Below are positions 54,713 to 62,798 of a stretch of 64,000 nucleotides of DNA, in pieces. Position 1 is the first letter of the stretch. Each line of letters opens with the position of its first letter. The notes beneath the pieces were generated by a model that saw only the letters and a list, made by a program, of their open reading frames with translations, made no database searches and was not told the origin of the DNA. Origin of the DNA: Salinivirga cyanobacteriivorans (lineage in GTDB: Bacteria > Bacteroidota > Bacteroidia > Bacteroidales > Salinivirgaceae); contig NZ_CP013118.1 of the NCBI RefSeq assembly GCF_001443605.1, positions 2,971,501-3,035,500 on the forward strand, written 5' to 3'. The position numbers were made by a program, and so were the translations under genes.

Positions 54713-54920
54713 AATAAAATAGCACCACATATAACATTGCTAATCAGGGTGTTGTCAAATGCGAAACTTTAGTTATTTAATATATCGGCTGGAATTTTAT
54801 TTCAAGCAACGCTCGCCACAAATACGCAACGATCGCAACGTTATAACCCGTGGCGTTCGTGGCGTGCTTTTCTCGCTGCGTTCGTTGCGAGAAACAAAAA
54901 TCCACCAGGTTTTGCAAAAA
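54713..54920. other. Structured intergenic region between the lipA and sucC genes
   Basis: No gene. It contains a cluster of related GC-rich words: an inverted repeat ACGCAACGATCGCAACG (54824-54840) with CGTGGCGTTCGTGGCGT (54849-54865), 14 of 17 complementary, and a hairpin TCTCGC...GCGAGA (54871-54892). The GC-rich repeats stand out from AT-rich flanks and look like a remnant of a repetitive extragenic element. Confidence 0.5.
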
Positions 54921-54953
54921 AGTGAGGGTCTCGTACAAAACGAAACCCTCACT
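54921..54953 (-). terminator. Rho-independent terminator of sucC
   Basis: A 14-position stem with one mismatch (54921-54934 with 54940-54953) and a 5-base loop. Read on the minus strand it is followed by a T run, 24 bp after the sucC stop. Confidence 0.88.
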
Positions 54954-54977
54954 AAATTTAAATGAGAAGCTTTTTTG

Positions 54978-56165
54978 CTATATGTTTGTTTTTACCTGAT
55001 CGGCCGCTTCTTGTAATGTGATGGCTGAGAATACCTTGAGTCCCGAATTGTCAATTAATTCTTTCCCTTCCTGGGCATTTGTGCCCTGGAGCCTCACGAT
55101 AACGGGTACGTTTATGTCTCCGATACTTTTGTAGGCATCTACAACGCCCTGTGCAACTCTGTCGCAGCGCACAATGCCACCAAAAATGTTAATAAGGATG
55201 GCTTTCACGTTCGAATCTTTCAAAATGATGCGGAAACCTGCTTCTACTGTTTTGGCATTGGCTGTACCACCCACATCAAGGAAGTTGGCAGGGTCGCCTC
55301 CGCTGAGTTTAATAATATCCATTGTAGCCATGGCCAAACCGGCTCCGTTCACCATACAGCCCACATTTCCGTCCAGTTTTACAAAGTTCAGTCCGTGCTT
55401 TCCGGCCTCCACTTCAGCGGGATCTTCTTCTGTAAGGTCACGCATTTCTGCATAGTCCTGGTGACGAAACAGTGCATTGTCGTCGAGGTTTACTTTGGCA
55501 TCGGCAGCCATAATTTTGTCGTCGGAAGTTTTCATCACAGGGTTAATCTCAAATAGCGATGAATCGCTTCCTTCATAAGCTTTGTAAAGTGCCATGGCAA
55601 ATTTCACCATGGATTTAAATGCCTGTCCGCTCAAACCAAGGTTAAAGGCAATTTTGCGCGCCTGGAAAGGCATGAGCCCTGTTGCAGGATCAACTTCTTC
55701 TTTAAAAATTAGCTCCGGTGTCTTTTCGGCTACTGTTTCAATGTCCATGCCGCCTTCGGTGCTGTACATCACTATATTGCGTCCGGTGTCGCGGTTTAGC
55801 AACACACTCACATAGAATTCTTCAATTTCCGATGGTCCCGGATAATAAATACCTTGCTCAATTAGCACACGATGTACTTTTTTCCCTTCAGGACCTGTCT
55901 GATGTGTCACCAGCTGCATGCCGATAATTTCCTTTGCAAAGGTTTTTACATCGTCCAGCGATTTTGCAATTTTTACACCGCCTCCTTTACCTCGTCCGCC
56001 GGCGTGAATTTGAGCTTTTACGGCCCAGGTATCACAACCTGTTTCTTCTGCAACCTGACGGGCAGCTTCAACAGCTTTTTCTGGTGTATCTGCAACTATG
56101 CCTGCTGGCACTGGTACGTTGAATGACTTTAAAATTGTTTTAGCCTGGTATTCATGAATATTCAT
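54978..56165 (-). CDS. sucC: Succinate-CoA ligase (ADP-forming) beta subunit
   Basis: TCA-cycle enzyme subunit. The ATG at 56165 (MNIHEYQAK) gives the family's standard start and 395 residues; the frame is open further upstream but that extra stretch of about 110 residues is unlike the family and overlaps the promoter. Landmarks: WAVKAQIHAGGRGKGGGVKIA (ATP-grasp, about 43-63), EFYVSVLLNRDTGRNIVMYSTEGGMDIE, FEINPVM, VKLDGNVGCMVNGAGLAMATMDIIKLSGGDPANFLDVGG and ILINIFGGIVRCDRVAQGVV. The alpha subunit gene sucD, often directly after sucC, is not here; a terminator follows instead. Confidence 0.97.
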   Translation of the reverse strand: MNIHEYQAKTILKSFNVPVPAGIVADTPEKAVEAARQVAEETGCDTWAVKAQIHAGGRGKGGGVKIAKSLDDVKTFAKEIIGMQLVTHQTGPEGKKVHRVLIEQGIYYPGPSEIEEFYVSVLLNRDTGRNIVMYSTEGGMDIETVAEKTPELIFKEEVDPATGLMPFQARKIAFNLGLSGQAFKSMVKFAMALYKAYEGSDSSLFEINPVMKTSDDKIMAADAKVNLDDNALFRHQDYAEMRDLTEEDPAEVEAGKHGLNFVKLDGNVGCMVNGAGLAMATMDIIKLSGGDPANFLDVGGTANAKTVEAGFRIILKDSNVKAILINIFGGIVRCDRVAQGVVDAYKSIGDINVPVIVRLQGTNAQEGKELIDNSGLKVFSAITLQEAADQVKTNI

Positions 56166-56193
56166 GGATGTAGATATTTTAATGATTGATGCG

Positions 56194-56225
56194 TAAACGT
56201 ATTTATTTTTTTTCATATTTACAAA
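56194..56225 (-). promoter_or_regulatory. sucC promoter
   Basis: On the minus strand: TTTG (56225-56222), 20 bp, then TACGTTTA (56201-56194), a 7 of 8 match to TAnnTTTG. It lies 28 bp before the ATG at 56165 and supports that start. Confidence 0.55.
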
Positions 56226-56315
56226 TGGGATAAAGAATAAAAGACCCCAATTAACCAACTCATTTGGCAAACAATAAAAAGTAGAGAATAGTTTAAAAAT
56301 TTTCAGTATCCATGC

Positions 56316-56323
56316 TATTTTTG
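56316..56323 (+). promoter_or_regulatory. Possible -7 element of the TrmH-type gene
   Basis: TATTTTTG, an exact TAnnTTTG match, 14 bp before the start codon; no good -33 element. Confidence 0.4.
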
Positions 56324-56337
56324 TAAAAATTGTCACC

Positions 56338-56877
56338 ATGCGAAAACTTAAAATATTTGAAATAGAGCGAATTGATGCGGATGCTTTCAGACAGGCTGAT
56401 AAAATTCCGGTTGTTTTGGTGCTGGATAATATCAGAAGTGCCCACAATGTGGGGTCTTTTTTTCGCACGTCAGATGCTTTTAGGGTAGCACACATTTACC
56501 TTTGTGGAATTACAGCACAGCCGCCCAGCAATGAGATTAGAAAAACAGCTCTTGGAGCCACAGAATCTGTTGAATGGAGTTACCATGAAAGTACACAGGA
56601 TGTGGTGGAAAGTTTGAAGCAAAAAGGTTTTACTATGGCAGGCATTGAACAGGTTGATAATCCGGTAATGCTTGAAGATTATAAGAACGAAAACAATCAG
56701 CCTATCGCACTGGTTTTTGGCAATGAAGTAAAAGGAGTGCAGCAATCTGTGTTAGATCAGTGCGACATAGCCATTGAAATTCCACAATATGGAACGAAAC
56801 ATTCACTCAACGTTTCTGTTTCTGGAGGTATTGTTATTTGGGAGGTTTTCAAGCAGTTTCGAAATGTTTTGAGCTAA
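56338..56877 (+). CDS. TrmH/SpoU family RNA 2'-O-methyltransferase
   Basis: A 179-residue SPOUT methyltransferase. The three family motifs are present: VLDNIRSAHNVGSFFRTSDAF (about 29-49, motif 1 with the catalytic Arg), ALVFGNEVKGVQQSVLDQCD (about 123-142, motif 2) and IEIPQYGTKHSLNVSVSGGIVIWE (about 144-167, motif 3). It is short, lacking the N-terminal substrate-recognition domain of RlmB, like TrmL/TrmH-type enzymes. The RNA target (tRNA or rRNA) is not clear from sequence. Confidence 0.92.
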   Translation: MRKLKIFEIERIDADAFRQADKIPVVLVLDNIRSAHNVGSFFRTSDAFRVAHIYLCGITAQPPSNEIRKTALGATESVEWSYHESTQDVVESLKQKGFTMAGIEQVDNPVMLEDYKNENNQPIALVFGNEVKGVQQSVLDQCDIAIEIPQYGTKHSLNVSVSGGIVIWEVFKQFRNVLS

Positions 56878-57009
56878 AAGCTACCTTTTTTGTCAGTTTT
56901 ACTCATCTGATGAGTTAATTATTTAACTGCATAAAATTAAATTTCGCATTGCAAAAGCAAACAACGAATTCATCAAATGACTATGGTTTATTTCGATAAA
57001 ACTATTTTT

Positions 57010-57192
57010 CTAAGTTTTCTTTCTTATTTTCTTATCTAAGTAAACAAAAAACATATATACTGCTATATATACAAAATAAGAAATAAAAAGTTCAGGCAGA
57101 TTATCTTTAAAGAAGTTATGTTCTGTTGTTAAACTCATAAAGACAAAAACACTCAAGAAAGCTATTGTTCCAGTAACAAGTCTTTTAATCAT
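57010..57192 (-). CDS. Small two-helix membrane protein, hypothetical
   Basis: A 60-residue ORF starting MIKRLVTGTIAFLSVFVFMSL. It has two hydrophobic helices (about 6-21 and 35-53) separated by a polar loop (TTEHNFFKDNLPE) and a basic end (KKIRKKT), the pattern of a small inner-membrane protein with both ends in the cytoplasm. I recognise no family. It lies 77 bp downstream of the lipoprotein gene on the same strand, but a terminator hairpin sits between them. Confidence 0.5.
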   Translation of the reverse strand: MIKRLVTGTIAFLSVFVFMSLTTEHNFFKDNLPELFISYFVYIAVYMFFVYLDKKIRKKT

Positions 57193-57218
57193 AACGCTAT
57201 GTTTAGTTGATAAAAAAA

Positions 57219-57254
57219 GTTACCTAAAAAGTAGGTTTTTATTTCTTAGGTAAC
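57219..57254 (-). terminator. Terminator after the glycine-rich lipoprotein gene
   Basis: A perfect 9 bp inverted repeat (57219-57227 with 57246-57254) with an 18-base loop. On the minus strand it is followed by a run of seven T. It lies 15 bp past the lipoprotein stop codon. Confidence 0.65.
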
Positions 57255-57269
57255 GTTCATTATTTTATT

Positions 57270-57995
57270 CTAACAATCTTTTGGGGTGTGTATCATTCCA
57301 TCGAAAACAGGTCCACCACAACCATATTCATTCTCATTAAGAACCATAGAGACTATACCCCCAGCTAAGGCTGATCCTATAGGTCCAAAAGCCGCTCCCC
57401 AGAGTACTCCAGCTGAATCTCCAGCTATGACCCCAGTTCCAGGAGCTTTATCAGGATAAAAAGCTGTCCAATATTCCTTCGAACTACTATGGGCACTAAC
57501 AGCAATATTATGTAAAGCAGTGAATTGTTTCGAATCAAAATTCGCTCGTTTTGTGTTGCTTATAATCTCTTCATAACTAACCCCATACGATTCTTCAACT
57601 TTATCCTTTACATAATTTAAGAATTGTTCTCCGTATGGCACATCAGAATCTTTATCAGTAGAAAATTCATAGAAAAAGTCTTTTATTTGGCCAATAGACT
57701 CATTAGATAAACCCTCAGCTTCAGGCTGTTGACTCAAAACATCAACTAATTCAATTAAATCAAGGTTATCAATTTGTCCATCTGATTTTGAATCATCCAA
57801 GTAATGATCAAAAGCTCTATCAATAAACTTATTATGCAGCTTGCCTATTTCTTTGGCTTCCTCGGAGGTAATTGTAGTTATATCAAAATCTGAATTCAAA
57901 TTTTTATTTACTTCGTCTTCTTCACAACCTTTATAAATTAAAGAAATTGCGAATAGAAAGGCCAGGAATAGCCCAACAATTTTAATAGTTTTCAT
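57270..57995 (-). CDS. Lipoprotein with glycine-zipper-like C-terminus, hypothetical
   Basis: A 241-residue protein with a lipoprotein signal (MKTIKIVGLFLAFLFAISLIYKGCEEDE, lipid-bearing Cys at about 24), then an acidic helical region of about 120 residues (DGQIDNLDLIELVDVLSQQPEAEGLSNESIGQI), a linker (YWTAFYPDKAPGTG), and a hydrophobic Gly/Ala segment AGDSAGVLWGAAFGPIGSAL followed by AGGIVSMVL near the C-terminus. That segment resembles glycine zippers and the pore-forming part of some class II bacteriocins. The last residues contain three Cys (GCGG, KDC). I do not recognise a named family. Confidence 0.7.
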   Translation of the reverse strand: MKTIKIVGLFLAFLFAISLIYKGCEEDEVNKNLNSDFDITTITSEEAKEIGKLHNKFIDRAFDHYLDDSKSDGQIDNLDLIELVDVLSQQPEAEGLSNESIGQIKDFFYEFSTDKDSDVPYGEQFLNYVKDKVEESYGVSYEEIISNTKRANFDSKQFTALHNIAVSAHSSSKEYWTAFYPDKAPGTGVIAGDSAGVLWGAAFGPIGSALAGGIVSMVLNENEYGCGGPVFDGMIHTPKDC

Positions 57996-58083
57996 TTTCT
58001 TAAATTTTAATTAGTAATATAAATTTGTAATCATGATCACAAGGCAAAGAAAAAAAAACGACAATCTTACAAATATTCGCAAA

Positions 58084-58115
58084 AAAAAGGTCGAACCTTC
58101 CGGAACGACCTTTTT
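58084..58115. terminator. Terminator of the POT transporter gene (bidirectional)
   Basis: A 10 bp stem (58084-58093 with 58106-58115) around a 12-base loop, A-rich on one side and T-rich on the other. It lies 20 bp beyond the transporter stop codon on the minus strand. Confidence 0.8.
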
Positions 58116-58135
58116 GAAAATATCTTAAAATTATA

Positions 58136-59695
58136 CTATTTCGAAACTCTTTCGAGCCATTTGAGCATAAAAATCATTGTGCCCATTGAGATGAAACAAG
58201 CTACAACGAATACACTCCATGTCATCCACAATGGTACACTTTCGTAAAGAATTGCACCGATGAAAAGCAGCTGGTTACCTAAAGCTGTGGCACCTAACCA
58301 TCCACCTTGCATAATACCCTGATATTGGGGTGGAGCAACTTTCGAAACGAAAGAGATTCCAAGTGGGCTGATAAAGAGTTCGGCCATTGTAAGAATAAAG
58401 TATGTACCGATCAGCAGCATTGGCGTTACCCTTTGTGCCTCTGCAAGTGGTACCCCGTCTTGTTGCGGGTCAATGGTTGAGAACTCTGGTAATCCCATAG
58501 ATCCAAGAATCATTACAACGTAAGCCATACCAGCGATGAACATACCAATGGCAATTTTCTTGGGCGTTGACGGTTCTAAACCACGAGCCCTGAGCCATCC
58601 GAAAAGTCCGACCACAATTGGTGTAAGGAATACAATGAAGATTGGGTTAATAGACTGGAAAATTTCGGCCCCTTCAATTGTTACAAATCCAAGATTTAAG
58701 GCAATTCCACTCAGATCAGTGTAGTCACGGGCAAACATGGTTAATGTAAGTCCATTTTGGTGGAATGAAAACCAGAAAAAGATAACTACGCCAAACACAG
58801 CAAACAAGGCATAAAGGCGTTGTTTGATCTCTTTTGTACTCATTTCAGAGCCAACAGCTTCTTTTTTGGCATCATCTTTAGCTTTTTTCTGTACGCTGGG
58901 GAACTTATTCTTATTAGCAAGATAAATCAGCAATGAAATGACCATTGCTCCCACGGCAATACCAAATGCATAATGGAAACCGGTAGAAAATACCTCAAGG
59001 TATTTTGAAGCGAAGGCATCTAAATTCATATTAGCCAACTCAGCGGTATTAGTTGCCTGTGCTTGCATGTCATTAAAACGCGCAAGTGCTTGTTCAGACA
59101 GACCGCTTTCCAGGTGTTTGTGACACATGGCAGGTAAGTCTGGGTTGTAATTGAACCCGTTATTGTTCAGCCACCAATTTCTGATTCCAATGGCAGTAAA
59201 TGGAGCAAAAATAGCACCTACATTAATAAACATGTAGAAAAGTGAGAATCCTGAGTCTCTTTTGCTACCATACTTCTCATTGTCGTACATTTGACCTACC
59301 AATGCCTGGAGGTTACCTTTAAACAAACCGTTACCAAAGGCGATGACAAACAAACCAAAATTGGTAAGTATCAGCAAGAGTGTACGCTTATCTTCCGGTA
59401 CGGGCGTTTCCGTTGGCATAGCTACAATGAGATAACCTAATGCCATTACAAGGATACCAGTGAGAATAGTGCCTTTGTAGTTTCTGATTCGGTCTGCAAT
59501 TAATCCTCCTACAAATGCCAGGATGTAAATGGAGAAGTAGAATACCGAGTAAATAAGGCCGGCATCGCCACCTGTCAGTCCGAATTTTGCTTGCAGGAAA
59601 AGCACCAAAATAGCCATCATGGTATAAAAACCAAAACGTTCTCCCATGTTAGCCAGTGATGCTGCAATAAGTCCTTTTGGGTGTCCTTTAAACAT
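58136..59695 (-). CDS. POT/PTR family proton-coupled peptide transporter
   Basis: Imports di- and tripeptides with protons. The 519 residues form about 14 membrane helices. Helix 1 has the MGERFGFYTMMAIL motif (ExxERFxYY class in POT transporters), the next loop is GGLIADRIRNYKGTILTG, and helix 4-5 has FGNGLFKGNLQALVGQMYDNEKYGSKRDSGFSLFYMFINVGA, the PTR2 signature region. Length fits Bacteroidota members, which are longer than E. coli DtpA. The gene stands alone with its own terminator. Confidence 0.93.
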   Translation of the reverse strand: MFKGHPKGLIAASLANMGERFGFYTMMAILVLFLQAKFGLTGGDAGLIYSVFYFSIYILAFVGGLIADRIRNYKGTILTGILVMALGYLIVAMPTETPVPEDKRTLLLILTNFGLFVIAFGNGLFKGNLQALVGQMYDNEKYGSKRDSGFSLFYMFINVGAIFAPFTAIGIRNWWLNNNGFNYNPDLPAMCHKHLESGLSEQALARFNDMQAQATNTAELANMNLDAFASKYLEVFSTGFHYAFGIAVGAMVISLLIYLANKNKFPSVQKKAKDDAKKEAVGSEMSTKEIKQRLYALFAVFGVVIFFWFSFHQNGLTLTMFARDYTDLSGIALNLGFVTIEGAEIFQSINPIFIVFLTPIVVGLFGWLRARGLEPSTPKKIAIGMFIAGMAYVVMILGSMGLPEFSTIDPQQDGVPLAEAQRVTPMLLIGTYFILTMAELFISPLGISFVSKVAPPQYQGIMQGGWLGATALGNQLLFIGAILYESVPLWMTWSVFVVACFISMGTMIFMLKWLERVSK

Positions 59696-59736
59696 AGTTA
59701 TTTTTCTTTGGTTAGTAATTCATTTTCATGAGTTGA

Positions 59737-59744
59737 CAAATATA
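59737..59744 (-). promoter_or_regulatory. Possible -7 element of the POT transporter gene
   Basis: The minus strand reads TATATTTG, an exact TAnnTTTG match, 41 bp before the start codon; no clear -33 element. Confidence 0.45.
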
Positions 59745-59849
59745 AAATAAATTTTTGACCGCCACCAGATTTGTGAACTATTCGTTAACCGATTTTTATT
59801 TGTTCCATAATTGGTTGTTTTATAACTTTTTGTGCATTTGTTTGTCTGA

Positions 59850-59880
59850 TTGATAAAGCGCCTTTTTTTTGGTATTTTTG
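59850..59880 (+). promoter_or_regulatory. Promoter of the Nnr gene
   Basis: TTG (59850-59852), 20 bp, then TATTTTTG (59873-59880), an exact -7 match, 26 bp before the ATG. Confidence 0.55.
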
Positions 59881-59906
59881 AATAAAATTAGTTTAAAGAG
59901 ATATCT

Positions 59907-61418
59907 ATGAAAATTTTTAAAAGTCCCCAAATACGTGAAATAGACAAAACTACAATTGAACAGGAGCCTGTTTTATCAATAAATTTAATGGAACGTGCCG
60001 CATGGCAATTGCATAAATTTATAGAAGAAAAATTTTCAAAAGATAAACCGATCACCATTTTTGCAGGTCCGGGAAATAATGGCGGCGATGCCGTGGCGCT
60101 TGCACGTTTATTGACCGATAATAATTATAATGCTAATTTGTGGCTGTTAAAAATAGGTAAAGACCGCTCGGCCGACTGCCAGGCGAATATTAAAAGGCTC
60201 GAAGGATATTCCAATATACAAACACATGAGCTTTCAGATAATGATAAATTCCCCGAAATTCCCGCGAACCATTTAATTGTTGAGGGTATTTTTGGCAGCG
60301 GATTGACGCGCCCTGCCGAAGGCTGGCCGGCTGAAGTAATTGAGTTTATCAACACTTTACCCAACCCGGTTATGAGTATTGATATTCCCTCAGGATTATT
60401 CAGCGAGGATAACCGGCAAAACAATGGTGCAATAATTAAAGCAGACTATACAGTGAGCTTTGAGTTTCCTAAACTTGCTTTTGTTTTATCCGAAAATGAA
60501 TTATATGTGGGCGAGTGGCAGGCGCTTTCAATTGGTCTATTGCCAAAAACTATTAATGATACCTCAACAAAATATTATTACACTACTGAAAACGATCTGC
60601 CGCTGCTGAAGAACCGGACAAAGTTTGCACACAAAGGTCATTTCGGACATGCCTTACTGGTTGCGGGTAGCTTCGGTAAAACTGGCGCTGCAGTGCTTGC
60701 AGCCAAAGCTTGCATAAGAAGTGGATCGGGGTTGTTGTCTATTCATATACCCCAATTTTCTTACAGCATAATGCAATCATGCGTGCCGGAAGCCATGCTT
60801 GTAATCGATGAAACCGAACAGATTTATTGTCAGAAAGATCATCTGGAACCATTCACCGTAGTGGGAGCAGGGCCGGGAATTGGCCAGAAAAAATCAATGA
60901 GAGAAGCGCTTCATACATTAATTACAAATACTGATGCACCCATGGTACTTGATGCCGATGCGCTGAATATCATCAGTCAAAACCATGAGTTAATGGATTT
61001 GCTGCCAAAAGGTAGCATTCTTACACCTCATCCAAAAGAGTTCGACAGGCTGACAAAAAAACACGAGTTCCACTACGAACGCATCGAAACGGCTCGTGAG
61101 ATGGCTGAGAAACAAAAGCTAATTGTGGTGCTTAAAGGCGCAAACACTGCGGTGATTGATGTCAATGGGGATGTACACTTCAACAGCACAGGAAACCCTG
61201 CTATGGCTAAGGGAGGCAGTGGTGATGTCCTTACCGGGATTATTCTGGGCTTATTATCATCGGGGTATGACCCAATTGACGCAGCAAGGCTTGGCGTTTT
61301 CGTGCATGGAAGAGCTGCAGACCTGGCGTTACAAAAAGAATCTGAGGAGAGTTTAATCGCCACAGACATCATTAATCACTTAGGGTTGGCCTATAAAAGT
61401 ATCAGGGAATTGCAATAA
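59907..61418 (+). CDS. nnr: Bifunctional NAD(P)H-hydrate repair enzyme (epimerase/dehydratase)
   Basis: Repairs hydrated NADH and NADPH. The N-terminal half (about 1-215) is the epimerase domain (YjeF_N): IREIDKTTIEQEPVLSINLMERAA and FAGPGNNGGDAVALARLL (about 52-69), then SIDIPSGLFSEDN (about 157-169). The C-terminal half (about 240-503) is the ADP-dependent dehydratase, ribokinase-like: HKGHFGHALLVAGSFGKTGAAVLAAKACIRSGSGLL, MVLDADALNII (about 347-357), LTPHPKEFDRL, and GNPAMAKGGSGDVLTGIILGLLSSG (about 429-453). Length is normal for the fused form. Confidence 0.96.
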   Translation: MKIFKSPQIREIDKTTIEQEPVLSINLMERAAWQLHKFIEEKFSKDKPITIFAGPGNNGGDAVALARLLTDNNYNANLWLLKIGKDRSADCQANIKRLEGYSNIQTHELSDNDKFPEIPANHLIVEGIFGSGLTRPAEGWPAEVIEFINTLPNPVMSIDIPSGLFSEDNRQNNGAIIKADYTVSFEFPKLAFVLSENELYVGEWQALSIGLLPKTINDTSTKYYYTTENDLPLLKNRTKFAHKGHFGHALLVAGSFGKTGAAVLAAKACIRSGSGLLSIHIPQFSYSIMQSCVPEAMLVIDETEQIYCQKDHLEPFTVVGAGPGIGQKKSMREALHTLITNTDAPMVLDADALNIISQNHELMDLLPKGSILTPHPKEFDRLTKKHEFHYERIETAREMAEKQKLIVVLKGANTAVIDVNGDVHFNSTGNPAMAKGGSGDVLTGIILGLLSSGYDPIDAARLGVFVHGRAADLALQKESEESLIATDIINHLGLAYKSIRELQ

Positions 61419-61442
61419 GTAAGTAATTGTAGTTTATATTTG
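61410..61442 (+). promoter_or_regulatory. Putative promoter of the DUF4831 gene
   Basis: TTG (61410-61412), 22 bp, then TATATTTG (61435-61442), an exact -7 match. The leader to the ATG at 61506 is about 55 bp. The GTG at 61455 would be too close to the expected transcription start to be preferred. Confidence 0.45.
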
Positions 61443-61505
61443 CAGGAGCAGTGAGTGGCTGTTAAAAATTCCGTTTTCTGGCAAAACGTTAAATTAAGAA
61501 ACCAT

Positions 61506-62684
61506 ATGCAAAAGATCATATTTTATATTTCTATGCTTGCGCTTATTCTTGTGGGATGCAAGTCCAAAGAAGAAGTGCAGAAACCCTATGTGAAGGTTAA
61601 GGCCAGTAATCATGCACAGTTATCCTATTTTTTACCCAAAAATGCCTTTCATGTTCGTATATATATTGTGCGCGAACAGCAGTTTAAAGGCCCCTTTTCA
61701 GATTATGCAAGTGAGTATCTTGGAATTGATGCAGATGTAGTTAAATATGATGATGTAAACTATGAGTTGGCGGATGCAGAAATAAATTTGCAAACCTATC
61801 CTGATCCTGCTGAACAGTATTATGTGCATATTGATGATAAACAACCGGTGAACATAAATTTGACTTCAGAGGGTATTTTGGCCGGCGTGAATGAGCAGCG
61901 TACATTCAGGGTTGAAAATACTGAACTTACGAGTTATTTGCCACCTGTAAACGACTTTGTATTTACAGATTTATCAGTCAAGCCAATAGTAGACATTACA
62001 GAGGAGGTTTCTTATGAGTATAAAAAAGTAGATTCGGCTTTGGTACGTGTACCCGTAGAAAAGGAGGTTACAGAAGTGAAAACATTCCAGGAAATGGCAT
62101 GGGGAGCAGCTAAGTTCATAGCTACACTACGTGAAAGTCGTTTTCGCCTTGTAGCAGGTATTTCAGAAACTGATCAAATTCCTGAAATTATTGAAGGTCG
62201 CACTGAAGAGTTGGATTTACTGGAGCAAAAGTACCTTGAGCTATTTACAGGCCATGTAATACGTGATACCTTGATTTATAACTTTTTGTATGAGCCCGAA
62301 GCTGGAATGCCGGAGGACTTAAAAGAAGTGTTGTTTTACTTTTCAAAATCTAACGGCATTAAGCAGCGAACCGGAGGTATAGAAAATGATAAGTTATATG
62401 GATTGGGTTCACCTGTGTATTTAAATGTAACACCAGCAATACTACCGGAACAACAAAATAAGCAAAAGCTCGAACAGTTGGAGCCAAAAGGAATTGTATA
62501 CAGAATTCCGGCAAGAGCTAGTTTAGAGTTGCAAATAAATGATAAAAATCTGGCTAAAGAATTTTTTCCTGTAGCACAGTGGGGTAAGCATTCGTTTTTA
62601 CCTTCATCAATGCTAAACGAATCAGAAAACAAAGTTATTTTTGACGTTCGTACAGGTCAGATATTACAGATATCGGAAAAATAA
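61506..62684 (+). CDS. DUF4831 family lipoprotein
   Basis: A 392-residue exported lipoprotein of a Bacteroidia family with no known function. The ATG at 61506 begins MQKIIFYISMLALILVGCKSK, with the lipid-bearing Cys at about 18; an upstream GTG at 61455 would put 17 unrelated residues before it. The mature part includes ASNHAQLSYFLPKNAFHVRIYIVREQQFKGPFSDYASEYLGI near the N-terminus and GIVYRIPARASLELQINDK near the end, where the family is best conserved. It stands between Nnr and the etf genes and is probably monocistronic. Confidence 0.85.
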   Translation: MQKIIFYISMLALILVGCKSKEEVQKPYVKVKASNHAQLSYFLPKNAFHVRIYIVREQQFKGPFSDYASEYLGIDADVVKYDDVNYELADAEINLQTYPDPAEQYYVHIDDKQPVNINLTSEGILAGVNEQRTFRVENTELTSYLPPVNDFVFTDLSVKPIVDITEEVSYEYKKVDSALVRVPVEKEVTEVKTFQEMAWGAAKFIATLRESRFRLVAGISETDQIPEIIEGRTEELDLLEQKYLELFTGHVIRDTLIYNFLYEPEAGMPEDLKEVLFYFSKSNGIKQRTGGIENDKLYGLGSPVYLNVTPAILPEQQNKQKLEQLEPKGIVYRIPARASLELQINDKNLAKEFFPVAQWGKHSFLPSSMLNESENKVIFDVRTGQILQISEK

Positions 62685-62762
62685 TTCCCTTTAAATACTA
62701 GAATTAGTGTGGATTACGAGCATTCCACCAGGTATGGAACTGTTTAAAACCAATCATTTAAT

Positions 62763-62770
62763 TATATTTG
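62763..62770 (+). promoter_or_regulatory. Putative -7 element of etfB-etfA
   Basis: TATATTTG, an exact TAnnTTTG match, 28 bp before the etfB start; the -33 region (TGTTTAA) is weak. Confidence 0.5.
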
Positions 62771-62798
62771 TCAAAAATTCAAACAGAAATATTTCGCC

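Noticed and set aside
56166-56495. N-terminal extension of sucC to give a 505-residue protein
   Set aside because: The extra residues do not match the family, overlap the sucC promoter and the start of the TrmH-type gene, and the ATG at 56165 begins the standard MNIHEYQAK.
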